DNA from: Celoporthe dispersa
Lineage: Eukaryota; Ascomycota; Sordariomycetes; Diaporthales; Cryphonectriaceae
Direction: 5' to 3'
Length of the DNA stretch: 64,000 bases
Assembly (NCBI GenBank): GCA_016584495.1
Contig: WAID01000003.1
Coordinates: 2,294,001-2,358,000, forward strand
Shown: positions 45,651-56,467 of the stretch, in pieces
Layout of the letters: each line of letters begins with the position of its first letter
Position numbering within the stretch: position 1 is the first letter of the stretch
Translations under genes and position numbers: made by a program
Notes under the pieces: model-generated
What the model was told of the DNA's origin: nothing
What the model saw: the letters and a program-made list of their open reading frames with translations, nothing else
Databases searched by the model: none

Positions 45651-48363
45651 TTAGTCCTCCTTGAAAGGCTGGTACTCTCCGTCAAAAACGTACGTCCCTT
45701 CGCCCAGGCTAGCCACCTTGTTGTTGCGTGTGCTCCCTAGCCAGCTTTCCCCCCTGTGAAAAGACGAGACTCCTCAGGCCTGCGCGCGGTAGCTCGTAGA
45801 ACTTCCGCTTGAGCTCTTCCTTGTCCTTGTCAGTCTTTGTGACCCACACGATACCCCCAAGCCGGGCTGTGACGACGCCTCCAAGCAGGCCGATAAACAG
45901 CCAGGGGTACTGCAGTGCTTCGACCTCGAAGGCGTTGATGGTCTCACGGGCAAGCTTCGTGTAGTGCGTATCGCCGAGCATGACGCCTAACCGGAAGAGA
46001 TTCGAAGCAGAGATGGCGTTTGTGGACGGTTGTGCGGTGTCCATGCCATCTTTGAGACGCAGGATGACGTGCGACGCTTCGTCCGTGGTCGAATAGAAGC
46101 CGCCGCACGCCGAGTGGTGGGCCATCGGCGTGACCGGGCGGGAGGTGCTGGGGACCGTGGGATCATAGAAGAGGTCAATCTGGGTCTCTGTGTAGCCGTT
46201 TGGTCAGTGATATCTTGGTGGAAATACGAGGGCTATTGAAGTGGCTTACTCTGCAGGACATCAGCCCACTGTAGCCAGCTCTCATTGCCCGTCGTCTCGT
46301 ACATGTCCAGTAAAGCCTCGATGAGAAAGGCGTAGTCTTCAGCAAAAGCTTGAGTCGTGATTCTCTGGGTAGAATAAGACCTGAACAAAGTCTTGGTCGG
46401 ATCATCCCACAGCTTCCCCCCTGATGAAGTCTGCTGCTTTTGTTGCCGCCTTCAGGTACTTTTCAGCACTGGCGGGGCTGATGCTCTTGACCGCCGAGCT
46501 CGTCCTCGCCAGAACTGAGATGACCATTGCGTTTGTGCTGGTGACGACTTTGTCGTCCGTCTCTGGCCTGCCGCGGTCTTTCTCGCGGTGAGCCTTCAGT
46601 TTCTCTCTTGCTATTTCGATCGACTTTTGTGCTTCTTCAGGAGAAATGCCAAACTGCTGCCCGAGATCCTTCGCATCCTTGACCGTGTACAGCACGTTTT
46701 GGTTGATGAACTCGTCGATGGGATCCTGTTCCCGATCCACGTTTCCATGCTCCAGCACGTTCCAATGTGCCGCCGCAACGGCACTTACTTGCGGGTCCAG
46801 GCCTGTAAGCGCCTGATTAAACTCTCTCCTCGTCCACAGATAATATGCGCCCTCACGCATGTGCGGATCGCCCTTCCGGTAGTATGAGTCGGCCGCTTCA
46901 CCGCAGACAAAACCGCCGTCGGGTCGCTGGACAGGGGCAGCGGTCAGGTATTCGGCCAGCTCGAAGACCACGTTCGCGAACTCGTCCTCCTTTCCTACTT
47001 TGCCCTTCTTGGCTGCGGTAGACAGCCAGGCATCGAGGTAGACACCCAGCAGCAGAGCGTTGTCCGAGACGATCTTCTCAAAGTGCGGCATCGACCAGTT
47101 GGCCGTAACAGAATATCGATGGAAGCCCCCTCCGACATGGTCACGTAGCCCTCCATCGCGTAGCTTCCGTAGCGTCAGCAGCGCCATATGCTCGGCGTGC
47201 ATGACTTCTTTCTCGCCCACGACGTCCGCTACCGAGGACGGAAAATGGGTCAGTTTCAACAAGAACGACAGCTTCGCCGGCGTAGGAAACTTGGGCGCAA
47301 CACCAAATCCACCGTTGACCGGGTCAAAGGTCCCGGAAATGTGCGTGTAAGCCTCCTCGAGCTGGTCCAGGTCCAAGTCCGAGTCCGCCGGCATCGGGCT
47401 CCCAGACATATCCGGCGGCACGGCAGCGCTCGAAGTTCCGGCATTCGTTGCGGACCCAACGCCTCTTGTTCCGAGTGTTCCCTCGGCAGCAAACTCGCGC
47501 AGCTTCGAGACGATCTCCTTGGCTTCCTGCCGGCAGCGAGCCTCGTGCTCAGGCCATACATCTCTCATTTTCTGCAGTATAACCAAGAAGTCTAGCCTCT
47601 CATCCTCGGACACCTCCTCACCGTCGATACCGATCAGCTCCGTTCCGGGCGACGGCCAGTACGTCCCACCGAATACCGGCTCGAGGTCCGGTGTCAGGAA
47701 AACATTGAGGGGCCAGCCACCGGAGCCGTTGACAGCCTGGATATAGTTCATATAGATATTATCGATATCCGGTCGCTCATCACGGTCGACAACGACGGGG
47801 ATGAAGCACTTGTTCAGCAGCCTAGCGACTTCTGGATGCGTGAAGGATTCTGTAGTGGTGAGGTGGCAATCTGGAGAAGAGAGAGAGAGAGAAAAAGAGA
47901 GAGAGAGGCGTTAGTATAAGGCTCGCGCACAGGGAGGTGTAGCCGCCAAGATTAGGCGGTGTGGGCAAGACTTACAGTGGCAGGACTTGAAGCCGATGTT
48001 CATGAAGACCAGCTTGTTCTCTTTCTTGGCCCTCTGTGTGACCTCGTCGTCCAGCAGCTGCCATGCTACAGGCGAGGAGGCGTGCGCCCGGACATAAGGG
48101 CTGGAGCTCTGGGCGGCGCGGTTCTGGAGAGCCGGGAGGCCGGATAGGGAGGCCTGAGAGAACTGCGCTGACAGCTCAGCATCCCTGCTTGACGCAGACG
48201 ATGGTTTCTTTAGCTGCGACCTCATCTTGGTGCCCTCTTGCCTGTATCCGAGGACGGCGTAGTTCGCAAACGGTCGGGTCTGGCGGGTGGGGAGGAGGCA
48301 ACAGAGCTCCGGGCAGCGACGGGGTCGTGAGCTGGCGTGCTGAGCAGACACCAAGCGGATCAA
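45651..48363 (-). CDS. SPATA20/YyaL (DUF255) family thioredoxin-fold protein, two frameshifts
   Basis: Three minus-strand exons, 48363-47976, 47870-46250 and 46187-45651, with introns of 105 and 62 nt (GTAAGT/CCAG and GTAAGC/ACAG). Two C6 runs on the plus strand (46416-46421 and 45749-45754) each carry one base too many. With these allowed for, the frame gives 847 aa, the intron phases match, and the protein ends YVFDGEYQPFKED. The N-terminal thioredoxin-like domain has its active-site motif C-H-Y-C (residues 128-131 from ATG 48363), split by intron 1, then SGGWPLNVFLTPD and GGTYWP. The larger C-terminal part is an alpha/alpha-barrel of the six-hairpin type (DHVGGGFHRYSV, HFEKIVSDNA). The substrate of the family is not established. 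The first 46 residues may be a mitochondrial presequence; a later ATG (MRSQLKK) is possible. Confidence 0.88.
47875..47908. repeat. (GA)n microsatellite inside an intron
   Basis: GA dinucleotides with a short A interruption lie in the SPATA20-like intron 1, just before the acceptor as read on the minus strand (CT-rich, so it also serves as the polypyrimidine tract). Confidence 0.85.
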
Positions 48364-51300
48364 GATTAAAAAAGGCTACCCAGGCACTATGTTTAGCTAG
48401 ATAATGATAAAAGTGCTCTCGTGTCGAGATGCAGATTTGGTCGGAAGTCGACGGGAGTGGTGGCCTTTGTACTCGGTAGTTGAAGCTAGAGGATGTCTGC
48501 GGCCGAAGAGGCTCAGTGCTCGTTTGTGTCTTAACCCCGCCCCCACCAAGGCAGCACTGGGCAGCAAGGGCAGGCGCTTAATTACCGTCTGCGGCACACT
48601 GCGACCTATCGCCGCTTTCTGATTATCTCGACGTCATTGCGGGTGCCAAGGCGCCAAGCACGGCTTCTCCCTCCTCTGTAAGTAATGTATGAGCTTATTT
48701 TTTTCTTCTTTTTCTTTCTTCTTTCTCTTCATACTGACTTTCTCATTCTTGAGCATGGTACGATGGAAGTCAACGCAATGTCTGAAATGTTTCGGAGCGA
48801 TAGGCCCAAATGTAGGTTTCAACAAGTCCGGGCTATTCTACACCGTAGGGCGAAGTGTCTATGGTTATTTTTTTCCTTTTCTTTTCTGGGTCGACATGAT
48901 AATTTTATTACGGGTGATGTAAGCACGTAAGGCAAGTCATCTTTAGCATTCCAGCCTCTGCAACAAAATTCATTTTCCGGTTGCCTGGACTGCGAGCAGC
49001 CTAGAGTCTTTTTGATAAGCCTCCACCCCTCAGTTTAACACTAAAATAATCTTTGTCGATGCTACTCTAGGTCACAAGACTCGGAGACACAGATAAAGGT
49101 CGCCCTGTGTCATGGCAAACAAAAGCAAAGACAGAGAAAAGAAAGGAAAGAAAGAGGTATCAATCATTTTCTGATTATCTATAGAAGACCTGGTGAGCCT
49201 ATTTGATTCCTGGTAGATGCTACTTATGAAATATAGAATTCGACTACCTGCAGTTGTGCATCGACTAAATGTGCACCACCACAAAAGACAACCCAAGTAG
49301 CCATAAGAATATCTACCTTCTACAGGCTACTATATACTCAAAATATAAACATAGTTCATATTAACTGAAGCCTCCTAAACATACCAAATGCATACTGCAC
49401 AGAAGTTTTGGTAGGGCACTGAGGAAGATACCTCTTTCAGGACCTGTATATGAAATCTCAGTTGCCAAAATCACCCAGTTTTCTTTTGAACACAGTAAGA
49501 TCATTCACAGAAGGTAAAGGTTGTCATCATGGTCAGAAGTCTAGATTAGCAGGTTATCGAAGCCCATAGCAAAGTATAGGGAGACCTTGTGATTCCTTTG
49601 TCCAATGTAAAACATGTAGCAAGCAGTCAAATGATTCTGAGATGATATACCTATCGTAAGGCCCTTCTGGAATAGCTAGTCGCTGTGATTCATCTTCATC
49701 CCAGGGTTACTGCATGGTTGTTGTGTATACTCTTCAGCTGGGAGCATGCTGCCTGTTCAGTAGTATCCCAATGAGTCACCAGATCATAAATAGTTGATAT
49801 GTACCATTTTTAGCCTTGGTTTAGGTCATTCCAGAGTGCTAAGAGCTGCCCAGTGACATGTGGTTTGACCTGTTAGTATACTTAGTTGACTATCAGAGTA
49901 TCCAGGATAACCAAGCCGTTTAGATCAAAGTATCAATAATGCATAATCCCTTTAGCAAGTGAACAGAAGAAAATAGATACAACATAGAAATCGACAATAG
50001 TTGTCTCCCAATCACAGCACTCTTCGATAGGATGCATAGATCCTGAGGTAATCAGTGGCTTTGGTCTTGATGTAATAAACTAAAGAAGTTTACAATTAGC
50101 AAAATCATGGTATACAAAGACTATATTTATTAAGAGGGTGAAATTCTGGGAGAAAAAAACAGCAGTCTCCTTGCCACTTCAACAATACCAAAGGAAGCTT
50201 GTTGGCCTTCTTGCCTTGCCTAAGAGTAGGCACCTGGACAGCCACCTTGGCTAGAGTCTGCCTTGCACTATTTCTTCTCAGTGTTCCATCTCCTCAAGAT
50301 GTGACAGTGTTAAGAGCTGAAATATGTTATAGAGAGACAATATGCAGCAGTCATTTGGAACAAGGCTGTGCAGGAATGATAAATTACTTATCACTTTTCC
50401 TGTGTCCATCCTCGCTTTATTTTGTTACAATATGAGAAGTCCGTCAAATTACCTGGGCATCCATAGTCAGCCCGAGGAGAATGAGCCGCCTCCTTTTTTC
50501 CTTTCTCTTCTTTCCCTTTCGTTCTCCTTCTGCCCCAGTTCTTCTCTTCTTTTTTCCCTTGACATTCTCCACATCAAAGTAGAATATGTAGTTATATCGA
50601 TGTGACTGTATATGTTGGGCTAAAGGGCACTAATATCTCACTGCTGGCTACCGCGGTCTTTTTAGATTTCACGCAAAGGTTGTGCCCTTTATACGCCAAC
50701 ATGAACGTTGGACTGTCCCTGGGCACCGGGTGGGTGGTCGAGGACTAATTCTAAGCTTCAGAACGTCATGAGCACATGCCCACTTGCACGATCCCCAGCC
50801 ACTGGGCTGCAAAAATATGTACATGGACATGGAGAAGTCAGTGATTGAGCAGAGTTTTGGTACTTACTGGGCATGTGAGTCTGTGAGACTAGTACCCTAC
50901 TGTAGCCCGCAAGCAACTTTGGTTTCCTAGATCACCAGCTGGCTTGTTTATTGGGGGGAAAGCGAGAGCCGGAAGGGGATCTGACCGGAGCCAAGATGCG
51001 ATGAGTGGAGTGGTCTAGTATGAGAGCCTACCGTAGCACAGAACATACACAGCTGCACTCTGTATTCCAATTGATCCACCTGCCAAACTGGCTCGGGCTT
51101 ACTCGGGTTGATCTATTGTCAGGTTCTGCACCGGAAGCGCGGCCCGCTCCATCGTTCACTTTCCTGATCGTACGATCCTTTTTGGGGGGGGGGGGAGGGG
51201 CTGACATGTCGTCTTTGAGGCCTCAATTTCCTGCTTGCGGACGGCGCCTGTTGGTCGGGCTTGGCAACTGGAAATCGTGGGCCTACTCCACTGTTCTTCA

Positions 51301-53680
51301 GACCTCCTATTTGCAATACCTTCCACTCACTAGCCTTTACCTTCTTTTTTTTTTTTTTTTGGCTTCCTCTGCCTGCTCAGCGGCTCACAGACTCGGTGGA
51401 TATGCTTGCTATCGTCGCCTTGGGAGTGTTCATAAATGGGTCAGAGTAGGTTCCCTCGGCTGCACCCTTGAGGACCATGCAAGGAGGGCGCAACGACTGC
51501 CACATTTCCCCGGTGCATAGGATTCTTACTGACAACGCATGACTCACCGAGGAACGGAGGACGACGGAAATGTAGTTGAATTTGGCTATGCACCGTGCTC
51601 CTGCTTACTGCATGGCAAATGGGTGGGTGACATTGGGGATGCATGTCATTCAGTGCTGGCCCTGGACCGCAGCGCTGATCCGGCGTCAACCGAGGAACCT
51701 TGCTCCTGATATTAAGAATCAGGGGAAAAGGAAGCGCTATATTAATCACCAGGGAGCTTGTTGGTGCTATAATCATCCGAGAGTGGGAGCGTTCAAGATG
51801 AAGAATTTGAACATAATGTAACTCAGGAGTAAAAGTTCAGTATGTACATTGCGAGCAGACACATGCCATAATAGTGAACACCATCAATGTACCTATTCAC
51901 TATCATTTTGCATCACCTGGGACCACGTCCCCAGAAAATATCTGAGAGAAGTTGTGCCATAGCACTGTGGTATGTGCTAGTTATACCCACTCTGGTGGAG
52001 AATGCACTGCGCAAAATTGACCCTTGGAAGTCCGCCGTCCGCTATAGTAATAAGGGATGATTCAAGGTTAAACGGGATGTCAGTCTTATTCCCCGAACCT
52101 TCTCCATGACGATATCCATAATTGGGCCTTTTTTAATTTTTTTTGCTAGGTAGAGTGGTGATACGCTATCATCCCTATGATGATTCACGGACAGACAAAC
52201 ACATTCGTCTCGGACTCTGCAGCTGTATTGCTCTGGTAAGTCAAGTTGCTGCTGTAGATGACCTCAGTTCTCAAGAACAATTTCCGGGTATTTTCCGAAG
52301 CCCATCCCCATTCAGCTGTGCCAAGATCCCTACGCCACAGTCTTCTGCTGTTGGTCAGCAGAACCACGGCCTTTAAGCCCGTCTCGAGTCATGAGAGCAG
52401 CTTGTGAGGGGCCATCTAGGCACCTAGACTATCGCCGGCCCCTCCTCAACCCCTAATCCGAGCATGCCGAGGCCTGCATTTCCCCCTCCGACAACTGCCA
52501 TGCAGCACTAAGGCGCACGGGGTCTCGTGGGCCTAGATGCCCCAAGAGACCCAAGAATACTCACATTTGTCTTGTGGTTTGCCCCAGATCCTGTGCACAA
52601 ACAGACAAGTCACAATCCTCTTCCAATTCTTCATGGGCCATGAAGCTGACGAGACTACAGATAACATCATATGCCATGTTGGAGTCTGCTTTCGACGCCA
52701 GGCAGGCGGACGTACTCAGCCTCACTTGACTACTGGCGAGTATCATCATGAGGCATCAGATGTTGCCATATTCAGCCGTCTTCAGGGAAATTACGCATAG
52801 GAGCGCCTCGTCTGTAGCTAGACCCGATGACATGGGATCGGGCGTTCCATCCAAGGACAGGCCTGCAGACCTCGACGGCTTGGCTGTTGTACTTGTCTGC
52901 TAGATCTGCACTCGGACACTTTCTAATCCCTCTCAAAGCCACCTTAGTCGCCTGAGTACTGTGGATCTATCCCGAGGAGAAACCCTTGAGCCATCCTCAA
53001 CGTGGTTACACCACCAGCACGGGGACCTGACGCTATTCCTGTTCCTCGCGATACCACCTGTGGAAGGCAAAGCCTCTGATGCTAGTCCCAATGCTGACCC
53101 CATCTAAACAGCAGGCAGTGCCCATCAAGAAGACCTCGATCACGACGAGACTCCGCCTGCCTGCATCAAGACAGGAAATTGCTGCAGTCAGTGTGTGTGT
53201 GTGTATGTGTGTGTGTGCGGGCCTGCACTTGAGAGTAGTGTGGTGAGGATGTAAGGTTCGGAAGTCCGCCGCCATGGCCCATCATACTGTCGTGAGGCCA
53301 GAACCCCGACTATTGGCAGGTTCCTGCTTCCTGCCTAGGTAGGTGATTTGGTGGACAGTGCTCCCACCTTGGCAGCCAGGCAGGTCACTTGGATTGAGGG
53401 CCAAATATGTATGTAGGTTGTACCAAGTCGCTGGCATCTCTAGCCCTACTTTCTCTCTCTTTTTCCTTTTTTCTTCTTCTCTCCATCCCTCTCTCCTCCC
53501 GTCTTGTCAAGATACCAAGCGACGGTTGAGCCATCTGGCTTTGCAAAGATCTCTTTGCGTCCTATCTTTGATCGCAGAATCACCTACACTCGTTTTTATC
53601 CCTTAACTGGCTCCGGCCAAGTCCACTCATTTTCTATTTTCAAGCGCCCATCGCTTCCTTTAATACGCAATACATATATA
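48364..53680. other. 5.3-kb gene-poor, AT-richer interval
   Basis: After a short promoter segment for the SPATA20-like gene, base composition becomes visibly AT-richer from about 48900 to 50650, with frequent stops in all frames. Open frames reach only 171 codons (51005-51520), and that one is interrupted by a G run and T tract and shows no domain. A GT microsatellite lies at 53191-53218. The AT-richer part could be an old, mutated transposon, but I could not align a reading frame to any family with confidence. Confidence 0.5.
53191..53218. repeat. (GT)n microsatellite
   Basis: GT dinucleotides with one TA interruption, intergenic. Confidence 0.88.
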
Positions 53681-56467
53681 ATGGGTCTCCACGAAGCTTT
53701 CCTCGTGGCTGCGGCTGCCGCAGTGCCAGTTGTGGCATCATCATCATCATCACCTGCGAGCTCTGTCAATGTCTACTTTGGGCAGAACGGCGAGGCCAAC
53801 CTGGCCGATGTGTGCGCCTCGTCTACCTTCGAATACATCACGCTCGGCTTCGTAAACACGTCGCCCGAGAACGGTGGCGCTTCTGGCTACCCCGGTGATA
53901 ACTTCGCCGGGCACTGCTGGGCGGGATACTACAACAAGGATGGCTACGTGTCTGAGCTTTTGGATGACTGCCCGTATCTCGTGCCTGGTATCGAGGCCTG
54001 TCAGCAACAGTACGGCAAGAAAGTCCTGCTCTCGATTGGAGGCTACACTACCACCGGGAGCTACAGCATCTCCAGCTACGACAACGGCGCTGATTTTGCC
54101 AACTTCATCTGGAAATCGTTTGGTCCCTACGACGCCTCGCTGGTGGATCAGCCTCGTCCCTTTGACAGCGGGGAAAGTCATGTCGCGGTTGATGGCTATG
54201 ATTTTGATATCGAGTGGGCAGGTGCGTCAAGTGTCTCTCCTTTTCTTCTTCTTCTTCTCCCATTCATCGACCGAGGAGAATAGTCATCCCAAGCAGATCA
54301 TCGTGCTAACGTGTTCCTTCTAGCCGGCGATGCTGGTTATCAGGGAATGATTGAAACTCTTCGGGGCAACATTGAGGCATCTGGGCGAGACGACATTATC
54401 ACTGGAGCCCCCCAGTGCCCCCTCGACGAGACTAACGAGATGTACTACCTCCTTGAGAACGTCAAGTTCGACCGCCTCTGGATCCAGTTCTACAACAACC
54501 CAGTGTGCAACATGGTCAACACTGACGGCAGCCTGAACGACGGTTTCAACTACGCAGAATGGGAGCAGTTCCTGTCCCACACACCCAGCGCCGACGCTCT
54601 GCTCTATGTCGGTCTGCCTGGCAGCGCACTGGCCGCGGCGAACGGCTATGTGGACGCAGCCACCGCCAGCCAGGTTCTCTGCTCCATCCAGAGCTCCGAG
54701 GATCTCACCATGTTCGGTGGCCTCATGCTCTGGGACCAGACATTTGCCTCTGCCAATCTCAATGAAGACAACGTGTCTTATGATGAGATCCTCTACGAGG
54801 CCCTGAGGACCGAGTGCGGTGCGCTGACGAGTTCCGGCTCTACTTCGTCGTCGTCGTCATCATCATCATCCGCGAGCACCATGGCCTCTAGCTCCTCCTC
54901 GACGCTGCCATCGGCCTCTTCCTCGGCGGACACATCGTCGACAGGCCTTCCCACTACCGTGTCGGTGCTGCCGTACACAGGCTCCAAGGCCACATCAAGA
55001 GTGACTGGTCACCCGCACTCGCACCCAGCCTCGCACCCTCACTCGCGCCCAGTCTCACACCCCCACTCGCATCCAGTCTCATACCCGCACTCGCGTCCAG
55101 TCTCGCACCCTCACTCGCACCCAGTCTCGATGCCTACACATGAGCCCGCGCCAAGCATGACTGGTCACCCGCACTCGCGCCCACACTCGCACCCGCACTC
55201 CGCCTGGAACATCTCCAGCCTCCCCGGCGCTGGGTTTACTCATACCCTGCCGATCGGTCCCAGCGGACCTGGTGGCCCCCATGTGACTTCTGTTCCCACA
55301 CGGCCAGAGACTTCTGCTAGCACACTTCCCGCTGGCGATGATGACAGCTGCGAGACTGAAACTCCTCTGCCTACCGCCCTCCCACCTGTCCCAACCACGA
55401 CCTCTGATGATGATGACAGCTGCGAGACCGAGGCGCCCTCGCCTTCTGACCTCTCTCCGCCTGGTTCCAACCCAGCCTCTCCCACAGGCGACAACGATAA
55501 CAGCCATACCGAGACCAGCCTCTCTCAGACCACTTCCACAACAGGCCCCATCACTGTCTCCCCGGCCGTGACACCGGCTCCGGCCCACGACGTCACCAGC
55601 ACCGTCTGGTCCACGACAGTCCTCACCATTACCTCCTGCGCACCCACCGTCACTGACTGCCCCGCCGGCACACACCTGTCAACCTCCAGCTGGCCCGTCT
55701 CCACGACCGTCTTCCCTGCCGGCGGCTCGCACACAGAGCAGCAGCAGCAGCAGTGGACCACGAGCACGGTCTACAGCACCTCGACGTACACCATCACGTC
55801 GTGCGCTGCGACTGTCACGGACTGCCCTGCGCGTATCGGATCTGTGACGACGGTTATCATTCCAGTCTCGACGACCATCTGCCCTGTCACCGAGGAAGAG
55901 TCGACGGCCACTGAGGCCCCGTCGCCAGTGGAGACTAGCACTAAGGGATCGGCTGGCAGCGGCCACGGCAGCTCAGGATGGGGCTCTGGCAATGGCAATG
56001 GCGACCAGGGCTCTTCGTCTGAGACTGGCAGCAGCAGCAGCAACGGCGGCTCAGGGTCGACGGGTGCCGAAAACAACAACGGGTCAGGATCGAGCCCGTC
56101 CCAGGGAGGTTCTGGCTCCAGCCCCAGCGCTGAGGAGGGCGGCCAGGGCTCCTTCTCCGCGGCGACCACTGCCACCGCAACCAGCACAAAGAACGTCTTC
56201 AGCACCGTAACCATCGCCGCTCCTACCAGCAGCACCAGCGCTGAGGGTTCCTCTGCACCAGAGGCGACGAACAATGGTGGCTCGGGCTCTGGCTACGAGG
56301 CAGGACACGGGTACGGCAACGACACCATGACGGGGACGTACAGTCTCGCCAAGGTTGGGCCGACGAGCACGTCTGTCAGCAGCCCGATCGTGACCGGTGG
56401 CGCAGGGAGGAGCGCGGCAGGTGCTGGGATGGCGGTCATTGCGGGTGCTGTTGCCTTGCTGTTGTGA
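53681..56467 (+). CDS. GPI-anchored class III (GH18) chitinase with His-Pro-Ser and Ser/Thr-rich stalk
   Basis: Two exons, 53681-54221 and 54324-56467, with a GTGCGT...CTAG intron and a GCTAAC branch point at 54305, give 894 aa. The signal peptide (MGLHEAFLVAAAAAVPVVAS) is followed by the GH18 barrel: VNVYFGQNG, VLLSIGGYT and the catalytic D-G-Y-D-F-D-I-E (residues 171-178, acid Glu178), then the barrel end MLWDQTFASAN. The catalytic domain ends near residue 355. Behind it come a Ser-rich linker, a HPHS-type repeat tract (residues about 409-473) and a Thr/Ser/Pro region with two related TITSCxxTVTDCP repeats. After a Gly/Ser-rich stalk the protein ends in a hydrophobic GPI signal. Such proteins remodel chitin in the wall during growth or budding. 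It is intact. Confidence 0.93.
55008..55202 (+). repeat. coding tandem repeat, His-Pro-His-Ser type
   Basis: Tandem 12-24 base units encode HPHS followed by HP/RP plus AS or VS within the chitinase stalk. About a dozen HPHS or RPHS motifs occur in 65 residues. At the DNA level the units are CACCCNCACTCGC-like and nearly identical, indicating recent expansion. Confidence 0.85.

Noticed and set aside
49070..49900. Possible Ty1/copia RNase H or reverse-transcriptase remnant on the minus strand
   Set aside because: A few residues can be lined up with a GYL...GGA-type motif only by switching frames; this is too weak to call.
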